Made by a program: the position numbers and the translations under genes
Part shown: positions 46,096 through 55,086 of the stretch, in pieces
Layout: each line of letters starts with the position of its first letter
How positions within the stretch are numbered: position 1 is the stretch's first letter
The notes under the pieces: model-generated
What the model saw: only the letters and a program-made list of their open reading frames with translations
What the model was told of the DNA's origin: nothing
Databases searched by the model: none
Assembly: GCA_028284935.1 (NCBI GenBank)
Contig: JANQQQ010000037.1
Coordinates: forward strand, 16,359 to 80,358
Direction: 5' to 3'
Source: Croceivirga sp.
GTDB lineage: Bacteria; Bacteroidota; Bacteroidia; Flavobacteriales; Flavobacteriaceae
Length of the DNA: 64,000 bases

Positions 46096-46252
46096 AAAAC
46101 GGTTTAGAACTAGGACCATAATTTATCGCCGCATATCGTTAACTTCATGCGTAGAGGTCACAAACGACTGGATTTAACCCCTGATAACCCTAACCTTCGG
46201 GTCCGCTGACGGACATATGAAGAAAAGATTGCAACCAAACAAAACCCAGAAA
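46096..46252. repeat. Cassette spacer before the second NTF2-like gene
   Basis: Begins with the right arm of the oxygenase gene (46098-46115), then CCATAATTTATC resembling the TATAATT blocks of the other spacers. The 3' half holds a CCTTCGGGTCC stretch and a possible short upstream ATG frame (46217) that I read as spacer. Confidence 0.5.
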
Positions 46253-46615
46253 ATGGAGGTAAAAGATATCGTAGAACAGTGGTTTGAAAAATGGAACAGT
46301 GGTGACTATCTAAGCTTGCCGATATCTGAAAACTTCAAACACACCAGTCCTTTTGGAATAATCAATGGAAAAAGGAACTATCTTGATTTGGTGAAACAAA
46401 ATGAAGGTAAGTTCCTTGGACAGGTCTTTGACTTGCACGATTCGATTTATAAAAGGGATGGAGCTTGTGTCCGTTATACGGCGAGGCAAGGCAAAGATTT
46501 TTCTTTGGAAGTAAGTGAGTGGTATTATATAAAGGACAATCTAATCGAAGAAATTGTTGCATACTATCATATCGGAGAAATTCGTGAGGAACGAAAAATC
46601 GAAAACTACAACTAG
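46253..46615 (+). CDS. SnoaL/NTF2-like protein
   Basis: A 120-residue soluble protein of the NTF2-like fold: VKDIVEQWFEKWNSGDYLSL, HTSPFGIINGKRNYLDLVKQ, then VRYTARQ and VSEWYYIKDNLIEEIVAYY. It lacks the signal peptide of the other NTF2-like protein of the array (39507) and shares little sequence with it. The ATG at 46253 is preferred to that at 46217, which would add 12 basic residues. Confidence 0.72.
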   Translation: MEVKDIVEQWFEKWNSGDYLSLPISENFKHTSPFGIINGKRNYLDLVKQNEGKFLGQVFDLHDSIYKRDGACVRYTARQGKDFSLEVSEWYYIKDNLIEEIVAYYHIGEIREERKIENYN

Positions 46616-46729
46616 ATGGTAACTGAAACTACAGTACCACAAACCATGAAGTACCACGGGCGTGAGCTGAAAACAGGACACAAAGAAACGGATAACAAGG
46701 TGTAAACTGAATTAGGGTCCAATTTCCTA

Positions 46730-46758
46730 TTGGAAATTCCTGTAAACACTTATCTTTA
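46730..46758 (+). promoter_or_regulatory. Candidate promoter of the serine hydrolase gene
   Basis: TTG at 46730-46732, an 18-base spacer and TATCTTTA at 46751-46758, one base off the TAnnTTTG consensus. The leader to the ATG at 46839 would be about 75 bases. Confidence 0.4.
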
Positions 46759-46838
46759 GTATCAAGCCAATGTGATTTGGCATTGACCAAATCGGCCAAC
46801 TTGATTGACCTAGAACCCTCTTTTAAAAACATGCAATT

Positions 46839-48494
46839 ATGAAAAAACCTTTCCTGGTTGTGTTAAGCTTTTCAGTTTTTATTCACGCAATCGGACAGTT
46901 ACCAGAAAGCAAAGCAATAGATAGCATCTTTAAGGATTGGGATAAAGTGGATGCCCCGGGCGGCACATTAGGCATAATCAAAGAAGGGGAACTCATATAT
47001 GCCAAGGGTTATGGTATGGCCAATTTGGAATACGATATACCTAACTCATCCTCTTCAGTATTTAGAATTGGTTCTACCTCCAAGCAGTTTACTGCCGCCA
47101 GTATCGTTTTGCTTGTCGAAAAAGGTAAACTTTCCTTGGACGATACCTTAAAAGGGATTTTTCCTGCTTTCCCGGAATATGCCAATAACATTACCATTAG
47201 ACACTTGTTAAACCATACCAGCGGTATCAGGGACTATCTACAAATAGCCTATTTAAAGGGCTTGGGTAATGACGACTTTTATGTGGATGCAGACATTATG
47301 GAATGGTTGGTTCAACAGTCCGATCTTAATTTTAACCCAGGCGAAGAATATTTATACAGCAATTCGGGCTATTGGTTGTTAGGTCAAATTGTAAATAAAA
47401 TAGCAGGAGCAAACATGGCTGACTTTGCCGAGGAGGAAATTTTTAAGCCACTTGGGATGAACCATACCCATTTTCATAACGACCATACAAGAATTGTGAA
47501 AAATAGGGCTTCAGGTTATGCTCCCGGGAACAATGATGATTATACGATCAGTATGACCACCCTGGATATGATTGGTGATGGGGGCATTTTTACCTCAATA
47601 GAGGATATCAAAAAATGGGATGATGCCTTTTATGATTCAGAAGTACTGGACAAAACGTTTTGGAAGGAGATGACCAAACAGGGGGTTCTTAACAATGGTG
47701 AAGTTATTGATTATGCCTCCGGTCTGATGATCGACGAATATAAGGGACTAAGGACCATTAGCCATGGAGGGGCCTTTGTAGGCTTTAGGGCAGAGTTGTT
47801 ACGGTTTCCCGAAGAACGACTTTCCATCGCCATTTTTGCCAATAGGGCAGATGCCAATCCAACGCGAATGGCTTTTCAGGTTGCTGATATTCTCTTGAAA
47901 GACAAACTGGTTGAGCCTATTGAAAAGGTAGTGGAAGAAGTGGAAATCAGCAATCCCGAAAAGGAGTTGGAGCTAAAACAAATGGTGGGCACCTACGAAA
48001 TTGAACCGGGGGTAACGGCGAGTATAACCATTAAAAACGATTCATTGAACGTACTTCAAAATTGGAATAAATCAACGTATAACCTAGTAAAGAAAAAAGG
48101 AAATACATTTGGGATTCCCGGTGAAGAAAATCTGAGTTTTACCTTTACCGATTTTAATGATGATCGGGCACAAACGCTCGTTGTTCTTCAAGGCAGCAGA
48201 GAAACAAAGGCCGAAAGAAAAAAGGAGATTGATTTTTCCAAGGTCAATTTAAATGAGTATTCAGGGGATTATTATAGTAGAGAGTTGGACGCCACTTACA
48301 TCTTAAAGATTGAAAATGGGGTTTTAAAAGCCTCTATCCAAGGAAAGGAACCATCAGTCGACTGCACCATTAGTGAAATTGACCAATTTGCAATGCGATA
48401 TGGCCTTATGAGGTTTCAAAGAACGAATACTGGTATTTCTGGATTTGAGCTTGACTCCGGAAGGGTGAAAAATTTAAAATTTCATAAAAAATAG
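46839..48494 (+). CDS. Exported serine hydrolase, class C beta-lactamase fold
   Basis: A 551-residue protein with signal KKPFLVVLSFSVFIHAIG. The catalytic SxxK is in FRIGSTSKQFTAAS (Ser79/Lys82), the second motif YSNSGYWLLGQIV and the third ISHGGAFVGFRAEL (HGG in place of KTG). An extra C-terminal beta-domain (about 380-551: QMVGTYEIEPGVTASITIKN) is typical of the Bacteroidota esterase/peptidase group. It is probably an esterase or D-amino-acid peptidase and not a resistance enzyme. Its composition is closer to the core genes than to the array. Confidence 0.85.
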   Translation: MKKPFLVVLSFSVFIHAIGQLPESKAIDSIFKDWDKVDAPGGTLGIIKEGELIYAKGYGMANLEYDIPNSSSSVFRIGSTSKQFTAASIVLLVEKGKLSLDDTLKGIFPAFPEYANNITIRHLLNHTSGIRDYLQIAYLKGLGNDDFYVDADIMEWLVQQSDLNFNPGEEYLYSNSGYWLLGQIVNKIAGANMADFAEEEIFKPLGMNHTHFHNDHTRIVKNRASGYAPGNNDDYTISMTTLDMIGDGGIFTSIEDIKKWDDAFYDSEVLDKTFWKEMTKQGVLNNGEVIDYASGLMIDEYKGLRTISHGGAFVGFRAELLRFPEERLSIAIFANRADANPTRMAFQVADILLKDKLVEPIEKVVEEVEISNPEKELELKQMVGTYEIEPGVTASITIKNDSLNVLQNWNKSTYNLVKKKGNTFGIPGEENLSFTFTDFNDDRAQTLVVLQGSRETKAERKKEIDFSKVNLNEYSGDYYSRELDATYILKIENGVLKASIQGKEPSVDCTISEIDQFAMRYGLMRFQRTNTGISGFELDSGRVKNLKFHKK

Positions 48495-48670
48495 CGCAAT
48501 TAATATGTAGGCGATAGGTTATTGCCTTGCAACTACTCAAAGCCAAAACCTTGAGATTTAAAGAAAATAGTAACATGGGGTCAATACTGAAAATGCACCC
48601 CAAACAAGGAGGCCTTCATCGATTATTTTCTTTGTCTCGTTTTAGGCAAATGGAACGGAAAACCGGAAAG

Positions 48671-48701
48671 AAAAAATCCCAATGGAAGAATCCCTGGGAT
48701 T
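48671..48701 (-). terminator. Terminator of tRNA-Val
   Basis: Minus strand: AATCCCA / TGGGATT hairpin with a 13-base loop followed by a T run, 11 bases after the 3' end of the tRNA. Confidence 0.7.
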
Positions 48702-48711
48702 GTATCTAATG

Positions 48712-48786
48712 TGGGCGCGAAGGGATTCGAACCCCTGACCCCCTGGGTGTAAACCAGGTGCTCTGAACCAACTGAGCTACGCGCCC
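48712..48786 (-). tRNA. tRNA-Val (anticodon TAC)
   Basis: 75 bases. Acceptor stem GGGCGCG / CGCGCCC is perfect; the T-arm GGGGTTCGAATCCC and D-arm GCTCAGTTGG are standard. The anticodon stem CCTGG/CCAGG encloses TTTACAC, giving anticodon TAC (reads GUA and other GUN codons). The CCA end is not encoded. It lies directly after folC on the same strand. Confidence 0.95.
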
Positions 48787-48852
48787 GTCTTTAAAACGGA
48801 GTGCAAATATAGCATCATTTTTCAGATGCAAAAAGGAAAACGATGAAAATTG

Positions 48853-50064
48853 TCAGACCACCTCAGCCACTACAAAAGTACTGCCCCCAACATAGATGAA
48901 ATCTCTGGAATTGGTTTTTGAAAGAGCTTTCTCAAAACCGTCCCGAACCGAAGCATATTTTTTTCCTTGCAGCCCAAACTGTTTGGCGAGTTGCTTCAGT
49001 CTTTTTCCATCCATACCTCTTGGAACATTGGGGCTAACAAAATAGTAGTGGGCCTTTTTAGGAAACAACTGAAGCAAGTCCTCGACTGATTTGTCGTTTA
49101 CAAAACCAATGACAAAATGAATTTCTTGGAAATGCAGTGCTGCTATTTCTTTGAAAATTTGTTCTAGGCCTTCTTTGTTATGCGCAGTATCGCAAACCAC
49201 CAAAGGTTGCTTTTGTAGAATCTGCCACCGGCCCAGTAGGCCTGTATTCTTTACCGTATGTTTTAAACCGGAAACAATATGTGCTTCAGTTATCGTAAAG
49301 CCCTTTAACTTTTTCAAACAAGCCACTACTCCATTCATATTCCTGGTCTGATGGCCTCCCTTCAAATCGATTTGATAGTTCGGAATGTCCATCTCATCGG
49401 AGAAGGTGATCTCCGCCTTTCTTTGATGGGCAATCAGTTTAAAGATCATTTCCGTTTCATGCTGTCGTTCACTAATGACAACTGGCACATTACGCTTAAT
49501 GATACCGGCCTTCTCCATGGCAATCTTTTCCAAGGTATTTCCCAGTATATCCATGTGGTCATAGCCAATATTGGTAATCAAGCATACCTCTGGTTGAATG
49601 ATGTTCGTCGAATCCAAACGACCTCCAAGACCGACCTCTATAATGGCAATATCAACGTTTTCAGTGGCAAAATACTCAAAGGCCATACCCACCGTCATTT
49701 CGAAAAACGAAAGTTGGTGGTATTCAAAAAAAGATTGGTGTTCACGGACAAAATCCACCACGAAATCCTCTTCGACCATTTCCCCATTTATTCTGATTCT
49801 TTCCCTAAAGTCCTTTAAATGGGGAGAGGTGTATAAACCCGTTTTATAACCCGCTTCTTGAAGAATTGAAGCTAACATATGGGAACTGGAACCTTTTCCA
49901 TTGGTACCGGCCACATGAATGGTCTTCAAACTTTTTTCGGGATGCCCTAGGTGTTCTGTAAGGGAAAGGATATTATCCAGTTTCCCCTTAAATGCTGTGG
50001 ACCCCTTACTTTGATACATGGGAAGTTGTGCAAAAAGCCAATCCAAGGTCTCTTGGTAGGTCAC
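48853..50064 (-). CDS. folC: Folylpolyglutamate/dihydrofolate synthase
   Basis: A 403-residue Mur-ligase-family enzyme joining dihydropteroate or folates to glutamate. The P-loop is VAGTNGKGSSSHML (about 51-64), followed by YTSPHLKDFRERIRINGE, the magnesium motif IIEVGLGGRLDSTNI, ITNIGYDHMDILG and EKAGIIKRNVPVVI. The C-terminal glutamate-binding domain carries CDTAHNKEGL. It is two bases downstream of the tonB stop and belongs to the exbB-exbD-tonB transcript. It completes the folate route opened by pabB/pabC. Confidence 0.94.
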   Translation of the reverse strand: MTYQETLDWLFAQLPMYQSKGSTAFKGKLDNILSLTEHLGHPEKSLKTIHVAGTNGKGSSSHMLASILQEAGYKTGLYTSPHLKDFRERIRINGEMVEEDFVVDFVREHQSFFEYHQLSFFEMTVGMAFEYFATENVDIAIIEVGLGGRLDSTNIIQPEVCLITNIGYDHMDILGNTLEKIAMEKAGIIKRNVPVVISERQHETEMIFKLIAHQRKAEITFSDEMDIPNYQIDLKGGHQTRNMNGVVACLKKLKGFTITEAHIVSGLKHTVKNTGLLGRWQILQKQPLVVCDTAHNKEGLEQIFKEIAALHFQEIHFVIGFVNDKSVEDLLQLFPKKAHYYFVSPNVPRGMDGKRLKQLAKQFGLQGKKYASVRDGFEKALSKTNSRDFIYVGGSTFVVAEVV

Positions 50065-50066
50065 TA

Positions 50067-50975
50067 CTAACGTAATTTGAAGTTGACAACAACGAAACCC
50101 ACTTGCCGTGTGGGAGCATTGGAATCAGGATGCCATGTATGTAACAAGGCAGTTTTTTTTGCCGGTTCCAGTAAACAGGGATGGTTATTAGTGGTTCCCT
50201 TGACCCCTGGGGTAGCCTTTATTACTTTGCCATCTTTATTGACCACAATTTCAACCCAGACCACTCCTTCCTCATTGCATTCTTGCCTTACCTTCCCTTT
50301 ATTTGCGAGAGACCTACCCCGTAGGCCATAACCTCTACCTCCATCTCCAAGACCAGGGTCTCCATAATAAGTAGGGGCATAAGGATTACCTTCTAAATTC
50401 CCTTTGTCCCCAGGCCGATTGTCATCACCTTCGGAACCCGTTGCCGTACCATCTGATTTTCCAATACCCCCCATTAAAGCATCCAGTTTCTTTTTCTTGG
50501 CATCCTCCTCGGCCTTTTTTCTAGCTTCAGCTGCAACACGCTCCCTTTCCTTGCGTTCCGCCTCAGCCTTGGCCTTTTTTGCGGCTTCGTCCGCCTTTCG
50601 CTTCGTCTCGCGCTGTTGCTTTAAACGGATGGACTCTTCGCTTTCTTGGGTAAGTACTTTTTCGGTAGGCTCCTCCTTCTTCACCTCTTCTTTGGGTTCA
50701 CTCTTTTCTTCGACCACCTCTTTTTCCTCAACCACCTCTTCTTGGGGTTCATTGGGTGGTTTTGGAATTTCCCGGGGTTCGGAACGAATCTTTTGTTTGG
50801 GTTGTTGGGTTCCGGAACCGAAATCCATTGTTCCAAAATTGACAGCAATCCCGCGCTCCTCCGGAGGATCAAAATAGGTAAGGCCAATATAGAAAAGGAC
50901 CAAAACCAAAAGACTTAGTAAGACCGTGGTTAAGGTGAATGATTTTTTCTTGTGTCTCGTGTCTAAAAACGACAT
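50067..50975 (-). CDS. tonB: TonB-like energy transducer
   Basis: A 302-residue protein with one N-terminal membrane helix (TLTTVLLSLLVLVLFYIGLT), a Pro/Glu/Lys-rich linker spanning the periplasm (about 50-115), a lysine/alanine coiled coil (about 115-165), a glycine-rich stretch and a C-terminal domain (VRQECNEEGVVWVEIVVNKD, then TWHPDSNAPTRQVGFVVV) of the TonB-C kind. The exbD gene ends at the adjacent base. It would energise outer-membrane receptors such as the one at 25199. Confidence 0.85.
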   Translation of the reverse strand: MSFLDTRHKKKSFTLTTVLLSLLVLVLFYIGLTYFDPPEERGIAVNFGTMDFGSGTQQPKQKIRSEPREIPKPPNEPQEEVVEEKEVVEEKSEPKEEVKKEEPTEKVLTQESEESIRLKQQRETKRKADEAAKKAKAEAERKERERVAAEARKKAEEDAKKKKLDALMGGIGKSDGTATGSEGDDNRPGDKGNLEGNPYAPTYYGDPGLGDGGRGYGLRGRSLANKGKVRQECNEEGVVWVEIVVNKDGKVIKATPGVKGTTNNHPCLLEPAKKTALLHTWHPDSNAPTRQVGFVVVNFKLR

Positions 50976-51362
50976 TTACTTGGGTCGCACGGCAAGGATA
51001 ACTTTATAATTATTCTTATTGGCAATGTCCATCACATTAACCGCCTCACGAATGGCCACACTTTCCTCGGCTCGAAGGATAATTGTTGGCTTTTCTTGAC
51101 CTGCCAGTGCTTTTTTTAATTCAACTTCAATGTATTCTCCGTTAATCTGCTCGTTGTTCACAAAATAGCGTAAGTTCTTATCTATGGTCACCGAAACATT
51201 TTGGGTATTGGTCGACTTCCCTTTCGCCTTAGGTAATAATAGATCCAAGGCATTGGGAGCATTTGATGTCAACATAAAAAAGACCAATAGCAAAAAAACA
51301 ATATCGGTCATGGATGACATACTGAACTCTGGGCTAACTTTATTTCTACCTTTAAGCTTCAT
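50976..51362 (-). CDS. exbD: ExbD biopolymer transport protein
   Basis: 128 residues with the single membrane helix of ExbD/TolR, including the functional aspartate in SSMTDIVFLLLVFFMLTSN (Asp21 region), and a periplasmic domain (VSVTIDKNLRYFVNNEQ, then IREAVNVMDIANKNNYKVIL). It starts six bases after exbB and its stop touches the tonB start. Confidence 0.9.
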   Translation of the reverse strand: MKLKGRNKVSPEFSMSSMTDIVFLLLVFFMLTSNAPNALDLLLPKAKGKSTNTQNVSVTIDKNLRYFVNNEQINGEYIEVELKKALAGQEKPTIILRAEESVAIREAVNVMDIANKNNYKVILAVRPK

Positions 51363-51368
51363 TATGCC

Positions 51369-52061
51369 TTACACGGGTTCGTTCAACAAATCCAAAAATT
51401 CAACGGCATTGGCCTCCATTTTATGTACTACCTTATCCGTTCGGTTGACCAAGTGGTTGTAGCCTATGTAGGCTATGATCCCTACGATCAAACCTGCTAC
51501 CGTAGTGGTCATCGCCGTGTAGATTCCAGATGCCAAAGATCCCATCTCGGCCTGCCCTCCACTACTTGCCATTTCATGGAACGCTAAAATCATGCCAATA
51601 ACCGTCCCCAAAAAACCAATCATGGGTGCCGCACCAGCAACTGTGGCCAGAATATTTACGTTCTTTTCAAGCTTGTACACTTCCAATGTTCCGGCGTTTT
51701 CGATGGCTGTATTGATATCATCCAAAGGTTTCCCAATCCGAGCGACCCCTTTTTCGGTAAGTCGTGCCACAGGAGAATCCGTTTGGGCGCAAAGAAGCTT
51801 GGCAGCCTCCAACTTGCCGTTCATGACGTGATCACGAATTTGGTTCATAAAGTTTTTATCGATTTTTGACGCCGCCGTAATGGCAAAAGTTCGCTCAAAA
51901 TAGATGTAGAGCGCTACAAACAATAGCACAAACAGCACAATCACAATGATGCTACTGGCAGCACCACCATTGATAATCAAATCGATAACGGATAATGTTT
52001 TTTCTTCTGATAGCTCGGCAGCCATTTCCTCAGAAGTCATTTGTTCCTGAAGTATGTTCAT
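51369..52061 (-). CDS. exbB: ExbB/TolQ/MotA proton channel
   Basis: A membrane protein of 230 residues. Signature parts: VIDLIINGGAASSIIVIVLF (first helix), LATVAGAAPMIGFLGTVIGM (conserved LxxIAxxAPLLGLLGTVxGM motif), and IYTAMTTTVAGLIVGIIAYI. ATG at 52061 is used; an ATG at 52073 would add four residues. Forms the proton-driven motor with ExbD. Confidence 0.9.
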   Translation of the reverse strand: MNILQEQMTSEEMAAELSEEKTLSVIDLIINGGAASSIIVIVLFVLLFVALYIYFERTFAITAASKIDKNFMNQIRDHVMNGKLEAAKLLCAQTDSPVARLTEKGVARIGKPLDDINTAIENAGTLEVYKLEKNVNILATVAGAAPMIGFLGTVIGMILAFHEMASSGGQAEMGSLASGIYTAMTTTVAGLIVGIIAYIGYNHLVNRTDKVVHKMEANAVEFLDLLNEPV

Positions 52062-52114
52062 AGGTGTCCCCAATTTTATTGCAATAATAACGGGGATTTC
52101 ACAAATAAATTATG

Positions 52115-53443
52115 TTAGAACAAAAAATCACGCATGGCTATGAAACAAAGTCCTCCGGCCACAAAACCTACAAATGCCAACCATGCTATCTTTTTTAAGT
52201 ACCAAAAGAAGTCGATTTTTTCCATTCCCATGGCAACAACACCTGCCGCAGAACCAATGATCAACATACTTCCACCAGTTCCAGCGGAGTAGGCAATGAA
52301 ATGCCAAAGAAAATCATCCATAGGTTCAGAAAACATGCCCATACTGGCAGCCACTAAGGGAACATTGTCAATTACTGCGGAACCGATTCCCAGCAACATG
52401 ACCACAATATCGGTTTGAGGGATGGCTTCATTAAGCTGTTCCGCATATGTGAACAAAATACCCAAGGATTCCAATGCTGCAACAGCCAATAAAATACCAA
52501 GGAAAAACAAAATACTTGGTAACTCAATTTTTGTCAGTGCCGAATGTACAGGACTATGATGGGAAGATTCATGGTGTTCCTCGTTGACTGCCGAACTAAT
52601 GGCAAACTTGGCGTTACTATAAATCTCAGCAAATGTGGCTACCACAGCCAATGAAAGCATCATGCCCACATAAGGTGGCAAATGCGTAATGGTCTTAAAG
52701 AAAGGGACAAAAACGATTGCTCCAAGGCCTAAGTACAACATGGTGGGGCCATAGGGTGATTTAGAAGTTTCCACCTTCTCGTCCATATCAACCTCCCCGC
52801 TAAACACTTTAAACCGAGTTGCAATAACCGTAGGAACCACCATACAGAATATGGAAGGAACCAATACCCTTACTACTAAGGAGCCTGCCTCCACCTTGCC
52901 AGCAATCCACAACATGGTGGTCGTCACATCCCCAATGGGTGACCAAGCACCTCCAGCATTGGCATTGATAATGATAAGTCCAGCAAACCAAAGACGCGTT
53001 TCTCGGTCTTTTATTACTTTTTGAAGTATTGTAATCAATACAATGGTAGCCGTAAGGTTATCAATGATTGCGGAAAGAATAAAGGCCAGAATGGAGAAAA
53101 TCCAAAGTAGTTTGCGTTTGCTCCTCGTTTTTATATACCCTTTAATCGTTGCGAAGCCGTCAAAATAATCGATAATCTCAACAATGGTCATCGCTCCCAA
53201 GAGGAAAACCAATATCTCTGCTGTTTTTCCCAAGTGATGAAGTAAAATTTCTTCGATATGGGTAGGTTCCAGCTCTTTGAGCTGGGCATTTACTTCAAAA
53301 ACATCCAAATGAGCCAGGGCAATTATGGCCCAAAGAATGGCCATCATGGCTAGGGCTGGTATAAGCTTATCAATTTTTAAATTATGTTCTAGGGTAATTG
53401 CCAGATAACCGGCCAAAAAAACAATAATAATGATGGTTTCCAT
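52115..53443 (-). CDS. nhaD: NhaD-type sodium/proton antiporter
   Basis: A 442-residue polytopic membrane protein. It carries the NhaD/ArsB-like signature LSAIIDNLTATIVLITIL, NANAGGAWSPIGDVTTTMLW and GIGSAVIDNVPLVAAS with conserved aspartate and asparagine residues, and about 11 predicted helices. Exports Na+ in exchange for protons, as expected for a marine cell. It lies 42 bases upstream of exbB on the same strand and may share its transcript. Confidence 0.88.
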   Translation of the reverse strand: METIIIIVFLAGYLAITLEHNLKIDKLIPALAMMAILWAIIALAHLDVFEVNAQLKELEPTHIEEILLHHLGKTAEILVFLLGAMTIVEIIDYFDGFATIKGYIKTRSKRKLLWIFSILAFILSAIIDNLTATIVLITILQKVIKDRETRLWFAGLIIINANAGGAWSPIGDVTTTMLWIAGKVEAGSLVVRVLVPSIFCMVVPTVIATRFKVFSGEVDMDEKVETSKSPYGPTMLYLGLGAIVFVPFFKTITHLPPYVGMMLSLAVVATFAEIYSNAKFAISSAVNEEHHESSHHSPVHSALTKIELPSILFFLGILLAVAALESLGILFTYAEQLNEAIPQTDIVVMLLGIGSAVIDNVPLVAASMGMFSEPMDDFLWHFIAYSAGTGGSMLIIGSAAGVVAMGMEKIDFFWYLKKIAWLAFVGFVAGGLCFIAMRDFLF

Positions 53444-53599
53444 TAGTTGTAGTTGGTTTAGGAGCTGTTAGTACATATGAATCACAAGATGGTTGGTCCT
53501 ATAAATCAATCAAGCTAAATATAAGGATTGCCCTTAGAATCTCCCAAGGGAGGTGCATTTTTTTTAGATTACTTAATCCATTCCTCTATAGCCAATCCG

Positions 53600-53630
53600 T
53601 TGAAAAATCCCTATTCAAAGCTTATCTTTG
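53600..53630 (+). promoter_or_regulatory. Promoter of the acyl-CoA dehydrogenase gene
   Basis: TTG at 53600-53602, a 20-base spacer and TATCTTTG at 53623-53630, a full consensus -7 box. The predicted leader to the ATG at 53660 is about 23 bases. Confidence 0.65.
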
Positions 53631-53659
53631 CCCTGTTTTTTTAACTATTTTTCAATACC

Positions 53660-54802
53660 ATGAATTTTTCCTTGACAGAAGAGCAGCAAATGATTCAACA
53701 AGCTGCAAGGGATTTTGCCCAAAATGAACTATTACCTGAAGTAATTGAAAGGGATGATGCCCAAGAATTTCCTGCAGCGCAGGTAAAAAAAATGGGGGAA
53801 TTGGGTTTCATGGGCATGATGGTCAACGAAAAGTACAACGGAAGTGGATTGGATACCCTTTCCTATGTATTGGTGATGGAAGAGCTCTCAAAAATTGATG
53901 CTTCCTCCTCAGTAATCGTTTCGGTAAACAATTCACTGGTTTGTTGGGGGTTGGAAACCTTTGGCACGGAAGATCAGAAGCAAAAATACCTGACAAGGCT
54001 GGCCACTGGTGAAATCATTGGAGCTTTCTGCCTTTCAGAACCCGAGGCGGGCAGTGACGCCACTTCCCAAAAGACAACGGCCAAGGACATGGGTGACCAT
54101 TACGTATTAAATGGTACCAAAAACTGGATTACCAATGGGAACTCGGCCGAAATCTACCTGGTCATTGCCCAAACCCACCTTGACAAAGGACATAGGGGAA
54201 TAAATGCCCTTATCGTTGAAAAGGGAATGGACGGTTTTGAAATAGGACCTAAAGAAAATAAATTGGGAATTCGAGGAAGTGATACGCATTCCCTCATCTT
54301 CAACGATGTTAAAGTACCAAAAGAAAATAGAATAGGTGACGACGGTTTTGGATTTAAATTTGCGATGAAGACCCTTGCTGGAGGACGTATTGGTATTGCC
54401 GCACAAGCATTGGGAATTGCAGCAGGGGCTTATGAGCTCGCCTTAAAGTATTCCAAGGAACGAAAGGCTTTTGGGACGGAAATCGCCAATCATCAGGCCA
54501 TAGCCTTTAAATTGGCAGACATGCATACAAAAATTCAGGCTGCCAGAAACTTAGTGTATCAAGCAGCTACCGATAAGGACAACGGAGACAATTACGACTT
54601 ATCCGGAGCTATGGCCAAACTTTATGCAGCAGAAACTGCTATGGAAGTAACTGTTGAAGCTGTTCAGATCCATGGAGGTAATGGATTTGTGAAGGACTAC
54701 CACGTGGAGCGATTAATGCGGGACGCCAAGATTACCCAGATTTATGAAGGTACTTCGGAGATTCAAAAAATTGTCATCTCTAGAAGTATCCTCAAAGACT
54801 AA
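53660..54802 (+). CDS. Short-chain-type acyl-CoA dehydrogenase
   Basis: A 380-residue FAD enzyme for the first step of fatty-acid or branched-chain acyl-CoA oxidation. Motifs: TEEQQMIQQAARDFAQNEL, GAFCLSEPEAGSDATSQKTT (signature 1), KNWITNGNSAEIYLVIA, ERKAFGTEIANHQAIAFKLA and the catalytic glutamate in AKITQIYEGTSEIQKIVISR (signature 2). The Glu position follows the butyryl/short-chain type. A single-gene transcript with its own promoter. Confidence 0.9.
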   Translation: MNFSLTEEQQMIQQAARDFAQNELLPEVIERDDAQEFPAAQVKKMGELGFMGMMVNEKYNGSGLDTLSYVLVMEELSKIDASSSVIVSVNNSLVCWGLETFGTEDQKQKYLTRLATGEIIGAFCLSEPEAGSDATSQKTTAKDMGDHYVLNGTKNWITNGNSAEIYLVIAQTHLDKGHRGINALIVEKGMDGFEIGPKENKLGIRGSDTHSLIFNDVKVPKENRIGDDGFGFKFAMKTLAGGRIGIAAQALGIAAGAYELALKYSKERKAFGTEIANHQAIAFKLADMHTKIQAARNLVYQAATDKDNGDNYDLSGAMAKLYAAETAMEVTVEAVQIHGGNGFVKDYHVERLMRDAKITQIYEGTSEIQKIVISRSILKD

Positions 54803-55086
54803 TCCATTGCAAAACCAACCTAAAATTTTTTAGGTAATTGTTCACACCCCCTCTTTGAAGGGGGGACCCTAAATTTATTTGGAAAAAAAGCTTTATGTTC
54901 CCCTATGATGAACAGGTTTGTCCTTTTTGGAACCAAAGTTTTTAGGGATTGGTAAAAAAGCATTTACATTATCTTAACATTACATTTTTTTCAATACTTT
55001 TTTGTCAACCTTGCAATTCTTACTTCATTTAACTTTAACTGTTGAATATAATTCACTCATTATGATATTTTTGAGAAAATGTCGCA
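54803..55086 (+). other. Intergenic region upstream of gltB with a candidate promoter
   Basis: 284 bases. An imperfect hairpin CCCCCT / AGGGGG near 54845-54866 may end the acyl-CoA dehydrogenase transcript. At the right, GTTG (55041-55044), a 21-base spacer and TATTTTTG (55066-55073) form a candidate gltB promoter with a very short leader (about 10 bases). No gene or RNA is recognised between. Confidence 0.4.

Noticed and set aside
39395..46838. Classical mobile integron
   Set aside because: No integrase gene and no attC with the usual GTTRRRY ends; several units are bracketed by paired arms rather than having one site after each gene. The cassette resemblance is kept as a finding, but not as an integron.
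39228..46838. CRISPR array
   Set aside because: The repeats are inverted, unequal in length and separated by whole genes; no regular direct-repeat/spacer pattern and no cas genes.
46839..48494. Beta-lactamase resistance gene
   Set aside because: SxxK and YSN are present, but the HGG third motif and the extra C-terminal domain fit esterases or D-peptidases; nothing indicates antibiotic hydrolysis.
49351..49818. Open frame of 155 codons on + opposite folC
   Set aside because: Antisense to conserved folC motifs, with no recognisable product.
50404..50877. Long serine-rich open frame on + opposite tonB
   Set aside because: It mirrors the repetitive lysine/glutamate codons of the TonB linker and has no independent support.
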